Shown here: in pieces, positions 33,210 to 47,960 of the stretch
Layout of the letters: each line of letters begins with the position of its first letter
Numbering within the stretch: the stretch's first letter is position 1
Source: Symsagittifera roscoffensis
Lineage: Eukaryota > Xenacoelomorpha > Acoela > Convolutidae
Assembly: GCF_963678635.1 (NCBI RefSeq)
Contig: NC_087069.1
Location: 17,706,660-17,770,659 of the forward strand
Reading direction: 5' to 3'
Length of the DNA stretch: 64,000 nt
The notes under the pieces: generated by a model
What the model was told of the DNA's origin: nothing
Seen by the model: only the letters and a program-made list of their open reading frames with translations
The model's database searches: none
Translations under genes and position numbers: made by a program

Positions 33210-34332
33210 CGAACGAGACCTTAAAAAACAATTTAGCTTACAACTTACCAAACAGATTAGAATTAGACAAAAACATTTTCAAAAAATTTTATATGACAAC
33301 AATTTAATTGAAAAGTCTCTACGACACAATAGATCAGAGCCATTATTTCAAACAATACGAGAATTCCCCGGTATTGGAAAAAGACCTCGGACAAGGGACG
33401 ATATACGACTAAAAAGGAACTTACCATTAAGTTTCATATTCGTACGACAAAAGCCAAGACAAACTTTTATATTCAGAATTTTATTAGCATTGAATTTAGA
33501 TTTTCCTTTCCAAACATAGTATCTTTGAAGAATAATCTTCAAGGACAATTACAGGCGCTAAACTTAATAACGATTGATAAAAACATCTCTAATCGTTCTC
33601 TTAAAAAATCTGCTGTAAATTTAAAAAGATATATGAAAAAAAATGTTTGTTGAAAATATAATTATAGAAATTGGTTAGTAAAAACACAAATTGTTAGTAT
33701 ATATAAATTATCTCTTCATCTCAGCTTCATTACCTAAAACATAACCGCGAATCATGAATCCACTAACACCATCAAAAACTAAAAAAACAAAAAATTTCTA
33801 TCAATTAAATATTAACTAAATCTAAAAAAGACTATCCTATTTCTTATTTCCTTTTAAAATAAACTTCTTAAACTTAACAGATCATCACGGCTTCTCTTGA
33901 ATTTTAACTCACTTTTATCTAAATTAAATTTAATTTCCATAATTTTACATCCTGATCATCAAGGCTTAACTTTGGATCAAATAGAACAATCTCAAACGTC
34001 GACCCAGGAATAAAACTTAAACTTAGTAAGTTTAAAATATTATCAAACGAATTCCTTGTGTTCTAATTATACTTGAGCCTTGTGGATCGATTTACTATTC
34101 TCCAACCCTTGATCACAATCATTACCCCTAAGTAAGATTAAGTAAGTCAACACCTTAACTTATACTAGCCACGAGAAAGTAAAAAATCATTCTCAGGAAT
34201 CGATTTATACTTTTCTCTCCAATCCCAATTTACATGACCCAAGTTAGGCTAACCTCAAAAAATTGTAAGAACTAACAGTTTAAGACATTAAAAATCACTA
34301 ATCCCAATAATGCATCCGTCATACTAAACCTT
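33210..34332 (+). other. Long untranslated leader of the LTR element
   Basis: About 1.1 kb of AT-rich, non-coding sequence between the primer site and the first gag-side open frame. It likely holds packaging and splice-donor signals, but none is distinctive enough to place. Confidence 0.45.
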
Positions 34333-37300
34333 ATGTCACTAGACAGTTTAGGAAATAAACAAACAATTATATCACACAATTGTGAAATAAAACGCGAAAA
34401 GTATGACTTCTTAATCACTCCTTACAAACAAACAATAAGACATATTAGAACAAAACAACAGACAATCACAAGGATAATTTTGAGCAAACAAATACAGATT
34501 ACACGAAAAAAATTTTCAAAGCGAAGAAACGCAGTCTCCAAATCAGAAACCATTAAATTAGAAGAACTTTACAGGTTAAAAGACTCCTTATACAAAACTT
34601 ATCAAGATAATGATACATTAAATTTTTCGGATTCAGAAACCACTTCACAATCATCAATACAAGGAAAACGATGAATAAACAAGACTTACAAAAACAAACC
34701 AGTACCTCTAATCAATAATAATCAAACAAAAAACACATTGAAAACTACACATTAACAGTCATAAAACACAAAAATGAGTCAAAATAAAGAAAGCGAAGAC
34801 GAAAACTCCATTCTTCCATTTTTATTGAACTCACTCACTGATGATAGAGGATAAACACATTTTTGTCAAAATTTAATCGCAAATTTCTTCGAAAAAGGGA
34901 CTAGTCCATGTACAGCAGCTTTTTCAGAAGTAAAAATCAAAAAAAGACAAATTATTGATCACTATTTAAAAGGAATATGTAATATAACACAACAATCCGG
35001 AACCTATACCATAGAAAAAACATCATTCATTATTCACTAACAATGTATTTTCGATAATCGATAGTTATCTATCTATAATAGAAAAAACAGAATCTCAAGG
35101 AACTTCACCAGTTCAAACATCTAGACACACAACTATAAGACATGAAATTGCAATATTCTCCGAATTTTTAAACACAATCCGTGAAAAATTTACCGGTAAC
35201 GAAGTTTCGCAGAATGTTAAACACGATTTACAAAAAGTCTTAGCTTGGTTTATCATTGATTATTCCACACATCATATTGATTTAATCTCACAAGCAAGAA
35301 AAAGTTTAAGATGACACTGTCTTAGCAGAACAATCAGATTATGTTTGGGACCCCGAATGGTCTCATCCACTATTCATGAACATACCAACAGATTCTTTAA
35401 GTCAAGCAGTTAGGACAATTTTTATTAACAAAGATTATGTTAAAGTATATCCACTCACAGTTGACGCAACACCTTTAAACTATAATTCATTTACACTCGA
35501 TAGACTAGGTAATAATAGTTTAAAATCAACCCTCATACAACAAGAAAACCTAAACGAAAATGGAAATTTTACACAACAAGATATTCAAACACCATCACAT
35601 TTCGCAAATGAAGAAATTGTTGAAACAGTAGCAACAACAACACAACAAAGTATTTCACCAATACATCCAAATCTTTAAATCCAAAACTCCAAGACCCAAA
35701 AATCCAACACTATCACAAGTAACATTACAACCCACGGTTAAACCCTCCGTTGTTCCAAAATATTCACAAACGGATCACCAAACGTTTAGACCAATGACGA
35801 AACAAACGCAAAAACAAAGAACATTCACTAGAAGTATTTTGCAGAACTTAATTAAAACTAAATAAATAGACCACAAACAACTAAACCCCTCGTGCAAACA
35901 CGCAAATTCATTTATTTTTGCAAATACAAAACTTCCAACAACCATTACAAAACTTAGTAAACTTCACAAGACCAAAATGAAAATTATACATTTTCAGCAA
36001 AACAAAAAAAATAGACAGCAAAACAAGAATAGACACCAAACACCTTATTACACATCTAACCATCTTTCATCAGATGATGAAGATTATTATAATAAAAAAA
36101 TGCACAATTTTATCAAAACCAAAGACTCCATATACACAAGAACAACATATGCGACAATGTAGACCAAATCTATCATCTTAAAATATTAACTATTATTCAG
36201 AAAACCCAGTTAGTACAGATTCTTATCAACCAACGCAAATGCAAAATGAAATCCCGCTACCCTTTCACTTACAACAACATGAAACAAAAAAGAGTCAACT
36301 TATAAAATTTTCACAAATGCCAAAGGCCGCAGAATCACTTCAAATGACTATGAATCCTTACCTAATCGGTGGATCGTCAATATTATCAAACAAGCTTTTA
36401 GTGGTATTTACAGGTACAGACCCCAAATATTCTGTAGAAGATTATTTAAATGCAGTCACAGCAAATTTAACCTTAAATATAGGACCTGAACCAATAAATA
36501 CACCACTTCATCAAAATTGGATACATAGACGCACAGCCTTAATACAAACCACACTTGATGACGCCGCTCAAAAATGGTTTTCAGTTTCACCTATAGATAT
36601 CAAATCAGATTGGAAAAGATTCGCAAAAGAATTTCCAAAAAAGTTTGATTCAGAAAGAAACAAACAACATCAAAAAGTTTTATGCAATGATATTCGTAGA
36701 CTACCAAACGAAACGATCAAACAATTAGCAGTAAGGATCGAAACATTAGTCCGAAAGCATATTCACTTAATACTCATGATTATAAAAACACAAAAATGAC
36801 AGAGATTTTAATGATGACACTAACACCTCAATTACGAAAAATTACAATTAAAAAAGAGCATCACATCCTTCCTCAATTCGACAACCAGATTTACATTTTA
36901 GAAAACTAGTTGATAAACTAGAACAAGCAGAAATCACTATGAAACTAGAAGAAATAGAAAATCTCAAACTACAAAATTTTAAAAATATTCAAACGACTAC
37001 AATACAAATAAATAATATACACAACTCAGTTATAGATTTATCCGAAAAAAATCACTAAAATTTTGAACATATACGAGAAAAACCCAAATTTCAAAGTTAA
37101 ACAATCATTCAAAAATGGTGTAACTATTGCCAAAAATACGGACATAGCATTGCTGAATGCAAACAAAAACAACAAGAAAACCAGAATAAACCGCAAAAGT
37201 ACATAGAAAGAACCAAACAATCCATTTTCTCAGTACATGAAAAAAGATCAAAATTTACCAAATAAGAAACTTCACAGTAATAATATTTCTGGAAAACCAC

Positions 37301-37720
37301 TTCCAAACAGTTCAAAGTATTCAAGAAATCAGTTACCTTATAGCTCTAATTATAGAGGCAGATCACCAGACCAAGGAAATTCTTGTAATTTTTCACAAAA
37401 CAGATGTAGTCGATCAAATAGTCAAAATACTCAGTATCAAATACAAAAAGACCAGATTGTTCATATATTACCAGTTCCCATTTAAATTCTAGGAATAGAC
37501 ACTATTCAAATGATAGATCAAGAAACTCATCGTACAAAAGATATAGAAATAATTCCAACAATAGGATTAGAATTTACTCAAATAATCGAAATCAACAATA
37601 TCAAAACAAAAGATCACGAGATTATTCAAACAACAGATCAAATCACTAAAAATCTAACTGCAATAATTATCAAAATTGATCACGAGATTAGTCTTAAAAT
37701 AGGAATTCAAATTTAAAAAA
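34333..37720 (+). pseudogene. gag region of the LTR element, fossil
   Basis: Frames in this stretch contain a Ty3/gypsy-type capsid core around 36239-36799 (LDDAAQKWFSVSPI, WKRFAKEFPKKFD, RRLPNETIKQLAVRIE). A CCHC zinc knuckle, CNYCQKYGHSIAEC, lies at 37119-37160, followed by an Asn/Ser/Arg/Gln-rich basic tail. Upstream (34333-36160) are Lys/Gln/Asn-rich frames that look like a long N-terminal extension. Gag would form the particle core and bind the genomic RNA through the knuckle. It is present once, unlike pol and env, and is broken in several places. Confidence 0.8.
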
Positions 37721-40700
37721 ATAGACGAAGAAACTACTTTCAATCACCTCATAGAAAAAATACACGTTATCCAAATTCTCAAAACAAATATAGAAGCAAT
37801 ACACCAAAAGATCAAAGACAAATAAATCAAGTACAAACAATTGAAGAAAACAAATCAGAGCCCCCTGGTACTGATAATACAGGAAGCACTGATATTACAA
37901 TTAAATCACATCAATTACGAATCTACAGACATTGAAAACGATACAGAAAAAAAATTTTTAGTCAACATGATAGAAGTTGAAAGTGACTCTGAAACTGTTG
38001 CGTACAAATGTCTATTTACAATCGACCTAGAAGTAATAAGAATTTCAATCAAATGTCTATTTACAATCGACCTAGAAGTAATAACAAGCAAGAAGTAAAT
38101 GCAATAAGTAAATGAAGAAACAACATTACACGAACCTGAAAAAGAACAAGTACCATGTTCTAGTACAAATCACATACACCAAAGCATACCAAAAAAACAC
38201 CAAAAGAAAAAAATTGGACAATCCCATTTCTCTTAGAAAGTCCAAAAAGTAAATAGTTTCAACCACCAGACCTTGAAAAAGATTTTTTGATAGACTCTGG
38301 AGCAGAATCAAATATTCTTAATATTCTAATATTCCAACTGGAATGAAATCAAAAGTGTACATCAAAAACTAATACCTTTGAAAACAACCAGTAAACAAGC
38401 AACAGCACAAGGCTCAACTTTAACAAACTACGGAAAAATTCAACTTTTCCTTGTCCCCACTAAAGCAATGGACCAAAACAAACTCTTAAAAAAACGTTTA
38501 AACAAACTTCCCACATCACAGATATAAAACACAATATTATTGGAATTCCATTAATTAGTAAATATATACCAACTATCAATATATTAGACAGCAAAATTAT
38601 TGTAAAAGATAAATATACAAGAATGCATAACACCGCCTTAACATTCTTCCAAAGAATGAACAAACAACCACCTTTTTTTCTCAAAATTTTACCCCATTTA
38701 TAAAAAAGAAAAAAAACATCTTAAACCCTTCTCAGGATACATTTATGAATACCCGATCAAACAAGTTCACCAATATGACAAAAATCAAAATAGACAACAC
38801 CTCTAAATGTCTGACCTTGAAATAAGACCAATTAACAAATTTTGTAGAGTAACAAATTTATCCACAAAATGTATGAAAAACTCAAACTCTGACTTTATTT
38901 CTCTACATATATACAGTAATTCACCAAATAAAATAACCCTACCTCTAGGACTCCTAAGATATTGTGAAACTAATGAAACAACTTCTCCTACAAAAGAAGT
39001 AGCGTATGGAGTAAATAACATATTACAATACTAGATATATGTGAATCAACAATTCTTGTCGAATTACCGATAAATGATATGATAAGCAACCGAAAACGAA
39101 ATAAAGACTATTTCACAAAAACACCTTATTTTAAACCAACAGTCAAATTGTCACACTATACAGAAGATCAAAAAAAATTCTTGACAATGTTCAACTTTGA
39201 ACAATCTCAAATAACACAGAATCAATTTGAAAAATTAGCCGATTTAACATTAAAAAATCCAACAGTTTATGCACATCTAAAATCGACGTTAAAAAACAAA
39301 TTCACCTTTACGTCTACCCTTGAAACTTGATGCAGTTTTCAAAAAAGAAAAAGCAAGCAAAGTACCAATCCACTTACACGACAAAGTTAATAGTTTACTT
39401 GACATTCTAGAACAATATGAAATCATATCTCCAGTAAATAAAGAAGAACAGCCAAAAGAAAACAACTTTATTAACCCGGTTGTTATTCTAGCCAAAGGAG
39501 AATCACTAAAAATAGTTCTAGACGCTAGATATCTCAAATCACTCATTGATGAATCTAAATGTAATTGGCCTAAAGAACCAATTCAAGTAATTCTAACAAA
39601 AATAAATGGTAAATATTTCACAACCGCAGACATGAATAGTGCATATAACCAAACGCCACTGGATGAACAACCACGATGATTAACACAATTTGTTATCGGA
39701 AATCAACAATACGAATTCAATAGATTATTCTATGGCATATCCATAGGAACAGCAGCTTTCGCAGCATTTATGAGTAAAATTTTTAGACCACTTATTATCA
39801 AGAAAAATGCGAACACATACTTAGACGATGTCTTTATGCAATCAAAACCAAAGATGAAATGTTTGCAGTTCTAGAAAAATATCATCAAATATAACAGAAC
39901 GAAAACTAGAAAGCAGCCTCAGACAAACATTTTTTTTTCTTAAAACGCGTAAAATTGCTTGTACATTCTACAACATTTTCCACTATATTTAGATTGTCAT
40001 AACAATCACTATGAAATTGATTTACTGATAACATCTACATTTAAACCGATTCCATATTCACATTGGATCAAAAATAAAACCCAACAAAAACTAATTAAAC
40101 TAGAAGCACATAAAAAGACCCATCCTCTTTACTAGAAAAGGAGAACCAACTGATGCAATAAATTTATCGTGACTGTTACCAAATGATATAAAATACACGA
40201 TAAATCAAGTTTTTAATCTACATGACCCACTTGACACAATACCCCTATCAGTGATAGAAATAGAAAACATTTTCCTACCAACAACAGAAAAAGTTACACA
40301 AGAATTATTACAAAAAAATCAAAACCTCGACCCAGTCATCAGACAACTAAAATCATGGCACAAATATAAAACTAAACCAAACAAAGCTGATGCTACAATC
40401 TTAGAAAACAAAACACTCCTTAGATACTTCAGAAAGTTGAATAATACTACTATAAATGAAAACACAGACATTTTAGAATATCAAAAACCTGATTTTCAAA
40501 TACTTTGTCTACCTTTAAGTAAGAAGTTAATAGCATTCAAAATTTCACATACTCAACATACTAAAAGACATTCAGGATCAGAAAAACAAGCTCTAACTTT
40601 AATCAAAATTTTTATTTTCCAGTGCATTAATTTCAAATAAGGTATTATGCAACGATTGTATAATATGCCAATTATATAAACCATACCAAAATCAAAAATA

Positions 40701-42580
40701 AATTGCAGAAAAACAAGATTTTAAAGGACAAAGTCTATATTTTAACCGTAGAATCTCATTTGACACAAAAGGACCGATTTCACCATCCTCTGAAGGAAAT
40801 TCAAATATAATGGTCATCGTTGATGCATTTAAGCACTGTGTAGCACTCAACCAAGTACCCCACTGTAACGCTAATTATGCATATACAACACTCTACGATC
40901 ACTGGATAGCCAACTTCGGATTATCCGAAATACTAGTCACAGACAATGGCACTGAGTTTAATAACAACGAAATTATCACATTATGCCACTTTTATAATTA
41001 TGAGCATAAACCACATACATCTCATGCACCTTGGACAAATCGATAAGTCGAAGGTTTGAACCGTTTGTTACAAAAATATCTTAGATGTATCATTAACGTA
41101 AATGATACACGATATACGGAATGGTCAGCAGATGTAAAATTTTTTCTCTTAGCTTATAACTCACAAATTACAACAATGCTAGGAATGTCACCAGATGAAA
41201 TGGTATTTAACCAAAAGCCACGAAAACCAATAATGTTTACAGCAAACGCCCATAAAAATGCACAAGGTTATTGTCAACCAAATAAAGATTCAATTTGTTA
41301 CAACTTACCACTACAAACTCATGATGAAGACCACTTTCATCATCCACAAACTTTAAAATTAGCTTCCGGTACACACACCAAATGGATTTTAAATAGAGCT
41401 GACTAACAATGAAATTTATCACAAAATAACAAAAAAATTGTTTCAAAGACAAATCATAAATAACCAAATTAATTCACGCTTCACACCAGCAACAGATTTA
41501 AAATTCGGAATATTTGTTTTATTTCCAAACTTGACAACAAAAAAAGGAATTTCCAAAAAATTACAACCACTCCGAAAAGGACCATATCAAATAATTGATA
41601 AACCCACTGATGTAACATACAAACTTACTGACTCAAGTAAAAAAGAAATTGTTCAACATCGAAATAACCTATTACCCTATTATCCAAAAGAATATGCACT
41701 TCGTGAATGAACTCAATTATATTCCTTCGCAGGTTTAAAAATTGTTCAAAACAAATCAGAAGTGGAGCAGAATCAAAACTCTGACAAACACATGAACTCA
41801 AAATTAACTCAACAAAAAGAATTAGTTCACCAAACATCTTCTAAACCAGAAACAAAAAATATCTCAAAAAGAGAGAAAAAATAGCAAAATGACACGAAAA
41901 ATCCTACTACAGGATCCAAAAAAGAAATTTGAACATAGAGAATCATCACGACTTAGAAGCCAGCGAGGAAAAAATTATAAAACATTCGTTCCACAATCTA
42001 AAAGATTGAAGAAAGTTGAATTTCAAAGAAAACTTTAATTTTCATCATTGATCTCCTTCGTTTTAAACTTTTTGAACACACACATTTTCAAAACTTTATG
42101 CTGAAAAACACTTGAACAGATCTAGTTTAAAATCAGCCAGTGAAAATCATTCTGAACCATCACTTTATTTATAATAACACGACTTTATCAGCCGACAAAT
42201 ATTCAACTCCAAGCATAACTATAGCAATAACTTCAAGACCTCCAGGTCAAAAATAAGCAAACTGCTACAAAATAATAACCAAAATAATTACAATCTTAAA
42301 ATTACAACCCTCCCCTATCAAGTAGTAGAAAGATCAGCAATATTTTCCCAACTTAGAGCTCAAAAACCCTCCAAGCAAAGATTTTAAATTAGCCTAAAGA
42401 CCAAAAAGCACATGATCATTTAGCATAAACTACTAATATTCCTTGGACACCCCCAATCATTCCATAAAAAAAACCATGAAGATCTTGCCGACATCTCAAA
42501 ATTCCCCCTCAACAAAATTTGACAAAACCCACTTGTCAAAATACCTATAAAAATTCGAACACACTGGAATTTAGCATAAC
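37721..42580 (+). pseudogene. pol region, copy 1, fossil (protease, reverse transcriptase, integrase)
   Basis: In order: a retropepsin-like active site DFLIDSGAESNI (about 38280-38320); reverse transcriptase with VVILAKGESLKIVLDARYL, KYFTTADMNSAYNQTPL and the YLDDVF catalytic box (39320-39850); integrase with an H-H-C-C type N-terminal part (40500-40680), the core with VIVDAF and VTDNGTEF (40810-41046), and a C-terminal SH3-like part (KLQPLRKGPYQIIDKP, 41438-41710). The tail reaches a segment at 42370-42580 that is repeated at 47680-47880. The region is about 4.9 kb, is paralleled by copy 2, and has ten or more breaks. Copy 1 and copy 2 are not equally complete. Confidence 0.85.
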
Positions 42581-45500
42581 AAGAGACGAAGAAACTACTC
42601 TCAATCACCTCATAGAAAAAAAACACGTTATTCAGATTCTCAAAACAAATATAGAAGCAATACATCAAAACATCAAAGACAAATAAATCAAGTACAAACA
42701 ACTGAAGAAAACAATTCAAAGCCCCCTGGTACTGATATTACAGGAAGTTGTGATATAACAATAAAATCACATCAATTGCGAATCTACGGACAGTGAAAAC
42801 GATACAGAAAAAAAAATTTAGTCAACACGATAGAAATTGATAGTGACGATGAAACTGTTACGTACGAACAACCATTTCAATCAAATGTCTATTTACAATA
42901 GACCTAGAATTAATAACAAGCAAGAAGTAAAGGCAAGAAGTAAATGAAGAAACAACATTACACGAACCTGAAAAAGAACAAGTACCATGTTCTAGTACAA
43001 ATCACACATACCAAAGCTTACCAAAAAAAACAGCAAAAAGAAAAACTTTGGACAATCCCATTTCTCTTAGAAAGTGCAAAAAGTAAATAATTTCAACCAA
43101 CAGACCTTGAAAATTTTTTTTGATAGATTCTGGAGCAGAAACAAATATTATTAAAATTCGAACCTGGATTGAAATCAAAATTTTACATCCAAAAGTAATA
43201 CCTTTGAAAACAACCAGTAAACTAGCAACGACACAGGGCTCAAGTTTAACAAACTACGGAAAAAATCAACTTTTCCTTGTCCCCACTAAAGCAATGGAAC
43301 AAAACAAATTTAAAAAAAAAAACGTTTAAACAAACCTCCACATCACAGATATAAAACACAAAATTATTGGAATTCCATTCATTACTAAATATATACCAAC
43401 CATCAATATATTAGGCAGCAAAATTATTATAAAAGATAAATATACAAGAATGCATAACACTGCCTTAACATTATTTCAAAGAATGAACAAACAACCACCA
43501 TTTTTCTCAAGTTTACCCCATTTATAAAAAAGAAAGAAAACCTCTTAAACCACTCTCAGGATACATTTATGAATACCCGATCAAACAAAGTCACCAATAT
43601 GGCAAAAATCGAAATAGACAACACCTCTAAATGTCTGACCTTGAAATTAGACCAATTCACAAATTTTTTAGAGAAACAAATTCATCCATAAAATGTATGA
43701 AAAACTCAAACTCTGACATTATTTCTCTACATGTATACAATAATTCACCATATAAAATAACCCTACTTCTAGGACTCCTAGGATATTGTGAAACTAATGC
43801 GACATATTCTCCTACAAAAGAAGTAGCATATAAAGTAAATAACATACTACAACTACTAGATATATGTCAATCAACAATTCTTGCCGAAGAAACATTGATA
43901 AAAAATATATTAAGCAACCGAAAAAGAAACACAGACTATTTCACATAAACACCTTATTTTAAACCAACAGTCAAAATACCACACTATACAGAATAACAAC
44001 AAAAATTCTTGACAATGTTCAACTTTGAACATTCTCAAATAACACAGAATCATTTTAAAAAATTAGCCGATTTACAATCAAAAAATCCAACGGTTTATGC
44101 CAGATATAAATTCGACGTTAAAAAACCAATTCACCAGAACGTATACCCTTGAAACCTGATGCAGTTTTCAGTAAAGAAAAAGCAAGCAAAGTACCAATCC
44201 ACTTACACGACAAAGTTAATAGTTTACTTGACATTCTAGAAAAAAATGAAATCATATCTCCAGTAAATAAAGAAGAACAGCCAAAAGGAAACAACTTTAT
44301 TAACCCTGATATTGTTCTAGCCGAAGGAGAATCACTAAAAATAGTTCTAGACGCTAGATATCTCAATTCACTCCTTGATGAATCTAAATGTAATTGGCCT
44401 ATAGAATCAATTCAAGTAATTCTAACAAACATAAATGGTAAATATTTCACAACCGCAGACATGAATAGTGCATATAACCAAATGCCACTGGATGAACAAC
44501 CACGATGATTAGCACAATTTGTTATCGGAAATCAACAATACAAATTCAACAGATTTTTCTATGGCATATGCATAGAACCAGCAGCTTTCTCACCATTAAT
44601 GAGTAAACTTTTTAGACCACTTATACTCAAGAAAAAAGCGAACACACACTTAGACGATGTCTTTATGCAATCACAAACCAAAGATGAAATGTTCGCAGTT
44701 CTGGAAAAATATCATCAAATATTACAGAACGAAAACTTGAAAGCAGCCCCAGACAAACACATTTTTTCTTAAAACGCGTAAGATTTCTTGTACACGTTAT
44801 AGACAAAAACATTATCACCCCATTGAAATCACGCATAGATGCATTTCAAAAACTTCAGCCACCTACAAACAAAATTCAAAAACTTCAGCCACCTACAAAC
44901 AATAAAATCCAAGAATTTTTTGGAATGTTAAATTTCTTAGGTAAATAAATATGCATTTTTTCTTAAGACCTTTCTATAACATTCTTAGACAACAAAATAT
45001 TTTTGAAAGGACAACAGAACACCAAACACGATTTAAAGAAATCAAAAAACTTCTCACCGAACAAGTTTCAAACACAATTCCAGATCCCAATCAACCATTT
45101 TATACAATGTGATATGCTTCAAATTTTGGCATCGGTGCAGCATTACTACAATCTCAAAATGGAACGAATTAAATGAACCTCATATCAGCAAATTCTCGCC
45201 TATTTACACAAGCTGAAATACGACTGTCTACTCTTATGAGAGAATTCACAGCCATAAAATATACTCTTACAGAAAATGAATTTTTGATTTTTGGATCAAA
45301 ACATCCAACAGTTCTATTGACGGATCACAAACCTATCATATTTATTTTTACACAAAAATCAAATCCAAACCATAGAGTTTACAGGTTTCAATTAATTTTA
45401 AAGAAAATTCTAAACTGACACATAGTATGCGCAGTAGGAAAAAAACTTGCACTACCTGATACACTTAGTAGAAATACACCGCCTGAACTAGTAACAAGAA

Positions 45501-47880
45501 AAACAACAATTGAAATACCACAAAATATACAATTCTTTCACGCTATCGATGAATTTTCACCACTATTGGGATGTAAATATGCAGTAAAAATTGACATAGA
45601 TCAATCACAAATAAACAATCTTCAACATTTTCCACTATATTTAGATTGTCAAAACAACCACTACGAAGTTGATTTACTGAGTGCATCTACATTTAAACCG
45701 ATTCCATATTCACATTGGATCAAAAATAATACCCAACAAAAACGAATGAAACTAGAACCACATAAAAAAGACCCATCCCCTTTAATGAAAAATCTAACTG
45801 ATGCAATAAATTTATCAGGACCGTTACCAATTGATATAAAATACACGATAAATCAAGTTTTTAATCTACATGACCCACTTGACACCATACCCCTATCAGT
45901 GATAGAAATAGAAAACATTTTCCTACCAACAACAGAAAAAGTTACACTAGAATTATTACAAAAAATCAAAACCTCGACCCAGTCATCAGACAACTAAAAT
46001 CATGCCACAAATATAAAACTAAGCCAAACAAAGCTGATACTACAATCTTAGGAAACAAAACACTCCTTAGACACTTCAGAAAGTTGAATAATACTACTAT
46101 AAAGGAAAAAACAGACATTTCAGAATATCAAAAACCTGATTTTCAAATACTTTGTCTCTTTTTAAGTATGAAGTTAATAGCATTCAATATTTCACATACT
46201 CAACATACAAAAGGACATTCAGGATCAGAAAAACATGCTCTAACTTTATTCAAACTTTTTTTTCCAATGCACCAATTTGGATTAAAATATTATGCAACAA
46301 TTGTAAAAAATGCCAATTAAATAAACCCTACCCAAATCAAAAACAAATTGCAGAAAAACAAGATTTTAAAGGACAAAGTCTATATTTTAACCGTAAAATC
46401 TCATTTGACACAAAAGGACAGATTTCACCATCCTCAGAAGGAAACTCAAAAATATTGGTCATTGTTGACGCATTTACGCACTGTGTAGCACTCAACCAAG
46501 TACCCGACTAAAACGCTTATTATGCATATACAACACTCTAGGAACACTGGATAGCTAAATTCGGGTTACCCGAAAAACTAGTCACAGACAATGGCACTGA
46601 GTTTAATAACAATGAAATTATCACATTATGCCACTTATATAATATTAAACATAAACCACGTACATCTCATGCACCTTGGACCATTGGATTAGTCGAAGGT
46701 TTGAACCGTTCATTACAAGAATATCTCAGATGTATCATTAACGTAAATGATACACGATATACCGAATGGTCAGCAGATGTAAAAATTTTTCCCTTAGCTT
46801 ATAAATCACAAATTACAACAACGCTAGGAATGTCACCATATGAAATGGTATTTAACCAAAAGCCACGAAAACCAATAATTTTTACAGGTAGTTGATAAAC
46901 CCACTGATATAACATACTTACTTACTGACTCAAGTGAAAAAAAAATTGTTCAACATCGAAATAACCTATTACCCTATTATCCAAAAGAATTTGCACTTCG
47001 TGAAAAAACTCAATTATATTCCTTCACAGGTTTAAAAATTGTTCAAAACAATTCAGATCAGAAATTGAGCAGAATCAAAACACTGACAAACACATGAATT
47101 CAAAATTAACCCAACAAAAAGAATTAGTTCACCAAACATCTTCTAAACCAGAGACAAAAATATCTCAAAAAGAGAGAAAAAATATCAAAAAAGACTAAAA
47201 AATCCTACTACAGGATCAAAAAGAGAGTTTTGAACATAGAGAATTATCACGACTTAGAAGCCAACGAGGAAAAATTATAAAACATTCATTCCACAGTCTA
47301 AAATATTGAGGAAAGTAGAATTTCAAGAAAAAACTTTAGTTTTCATCATTGATCACCTTCGTTTTAAACTTTTTGAACACACACCTTTTCAAAATATTAT
47401 GCTGAAAAACACTTGAATAGATCTGGTTCAAAATCAGCCAGTAGAAATCATTCTGAACCATCACCTTATTTATAATAACACGACTTTATCAGCCGACAAA
47501 TATTCAACTCCAAGCATAACTATAACTTTAACTTCAAGACCTCCAGGTCAAAAATAAGCAAACTGCTACAAAATGGCTTTCAAAATAATTACAATCTCAA
47601 AATTACAACCCTCCTCTATCAAGTAGTACAAAGATCAGCAATATTTTTCCAATCCAAATCTCAAAAACCGCCAAGCAAAAAAATTAAATTAGCCTAAAGA
47701 CGAAAAAGCACATGATCATTTAGTCTAAAGTACAAATATTTCTTAGATACCCCCATCATTCCATAAATAAAAACAAAACCAAAAAGATCTCCACGACACC
47801 ACAAATTAACCCCTCAACAAAATTTGCTAAAACTCAACCCAAAATCAATAGATAACCCAACCACACTCGAATTTAGCCCC
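42581..47880 (+). pseudogene. pol region, copy 2, fossil (protease, reverse transcriptase, RNase H, integrase)
   Basis: It begins with the same words as copy 1 (GACGAAGAAACTACT at 42583 against 37723) and ends with the same tail (about 47680-47880 against 42370-42580). Protease: IDSGAETNI (about 43120). Reverse transcriptase: VLDARYLNSLLDESKCNW, TTADMNSAYNQMPL (44149-44508) and the DDV box near 44650. RNase H: a readable stretch with DHKPIIF and LALPDTLSRN (45173-45480). Integrase: CNNCKKCQLNKPYP (about 46290-46330), ILVIVDAFTH and VTDNGTEF (46450-46610). About 5.3 kb. It is roughly 90 percent like copy 1 by eye, so the duplication is old relative to the 1.56-kb one downstream. Broken in many places. 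Confidence 0.85.
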
Positions 47881-47960
47881 AAAAAAAATTAAAAAGAATC
47901 GACAAAACGAATCATTTCTTAAATGCTTCTTTCTGCGACGGTCAACAAATTTAAGCAAAT
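47881..47960 (+). other. Joint between pol copy 2 and the 1.56-kb duplication
   Basis: Short non-coding stretch; the duplicated segment begins at about 47961 (ATTACCAATCTTTCCC). Confidence 0.5.

Noticed and set aside
37038-37324. Hydrophobic minus-strand frames opposite gag
   Set aside because: They are shadows of the Asn/Lys/Gln-rich plus-strand gag frame; the same holds for the minus-strand frames opposite pol, the env-like gene and the 3' ORF.
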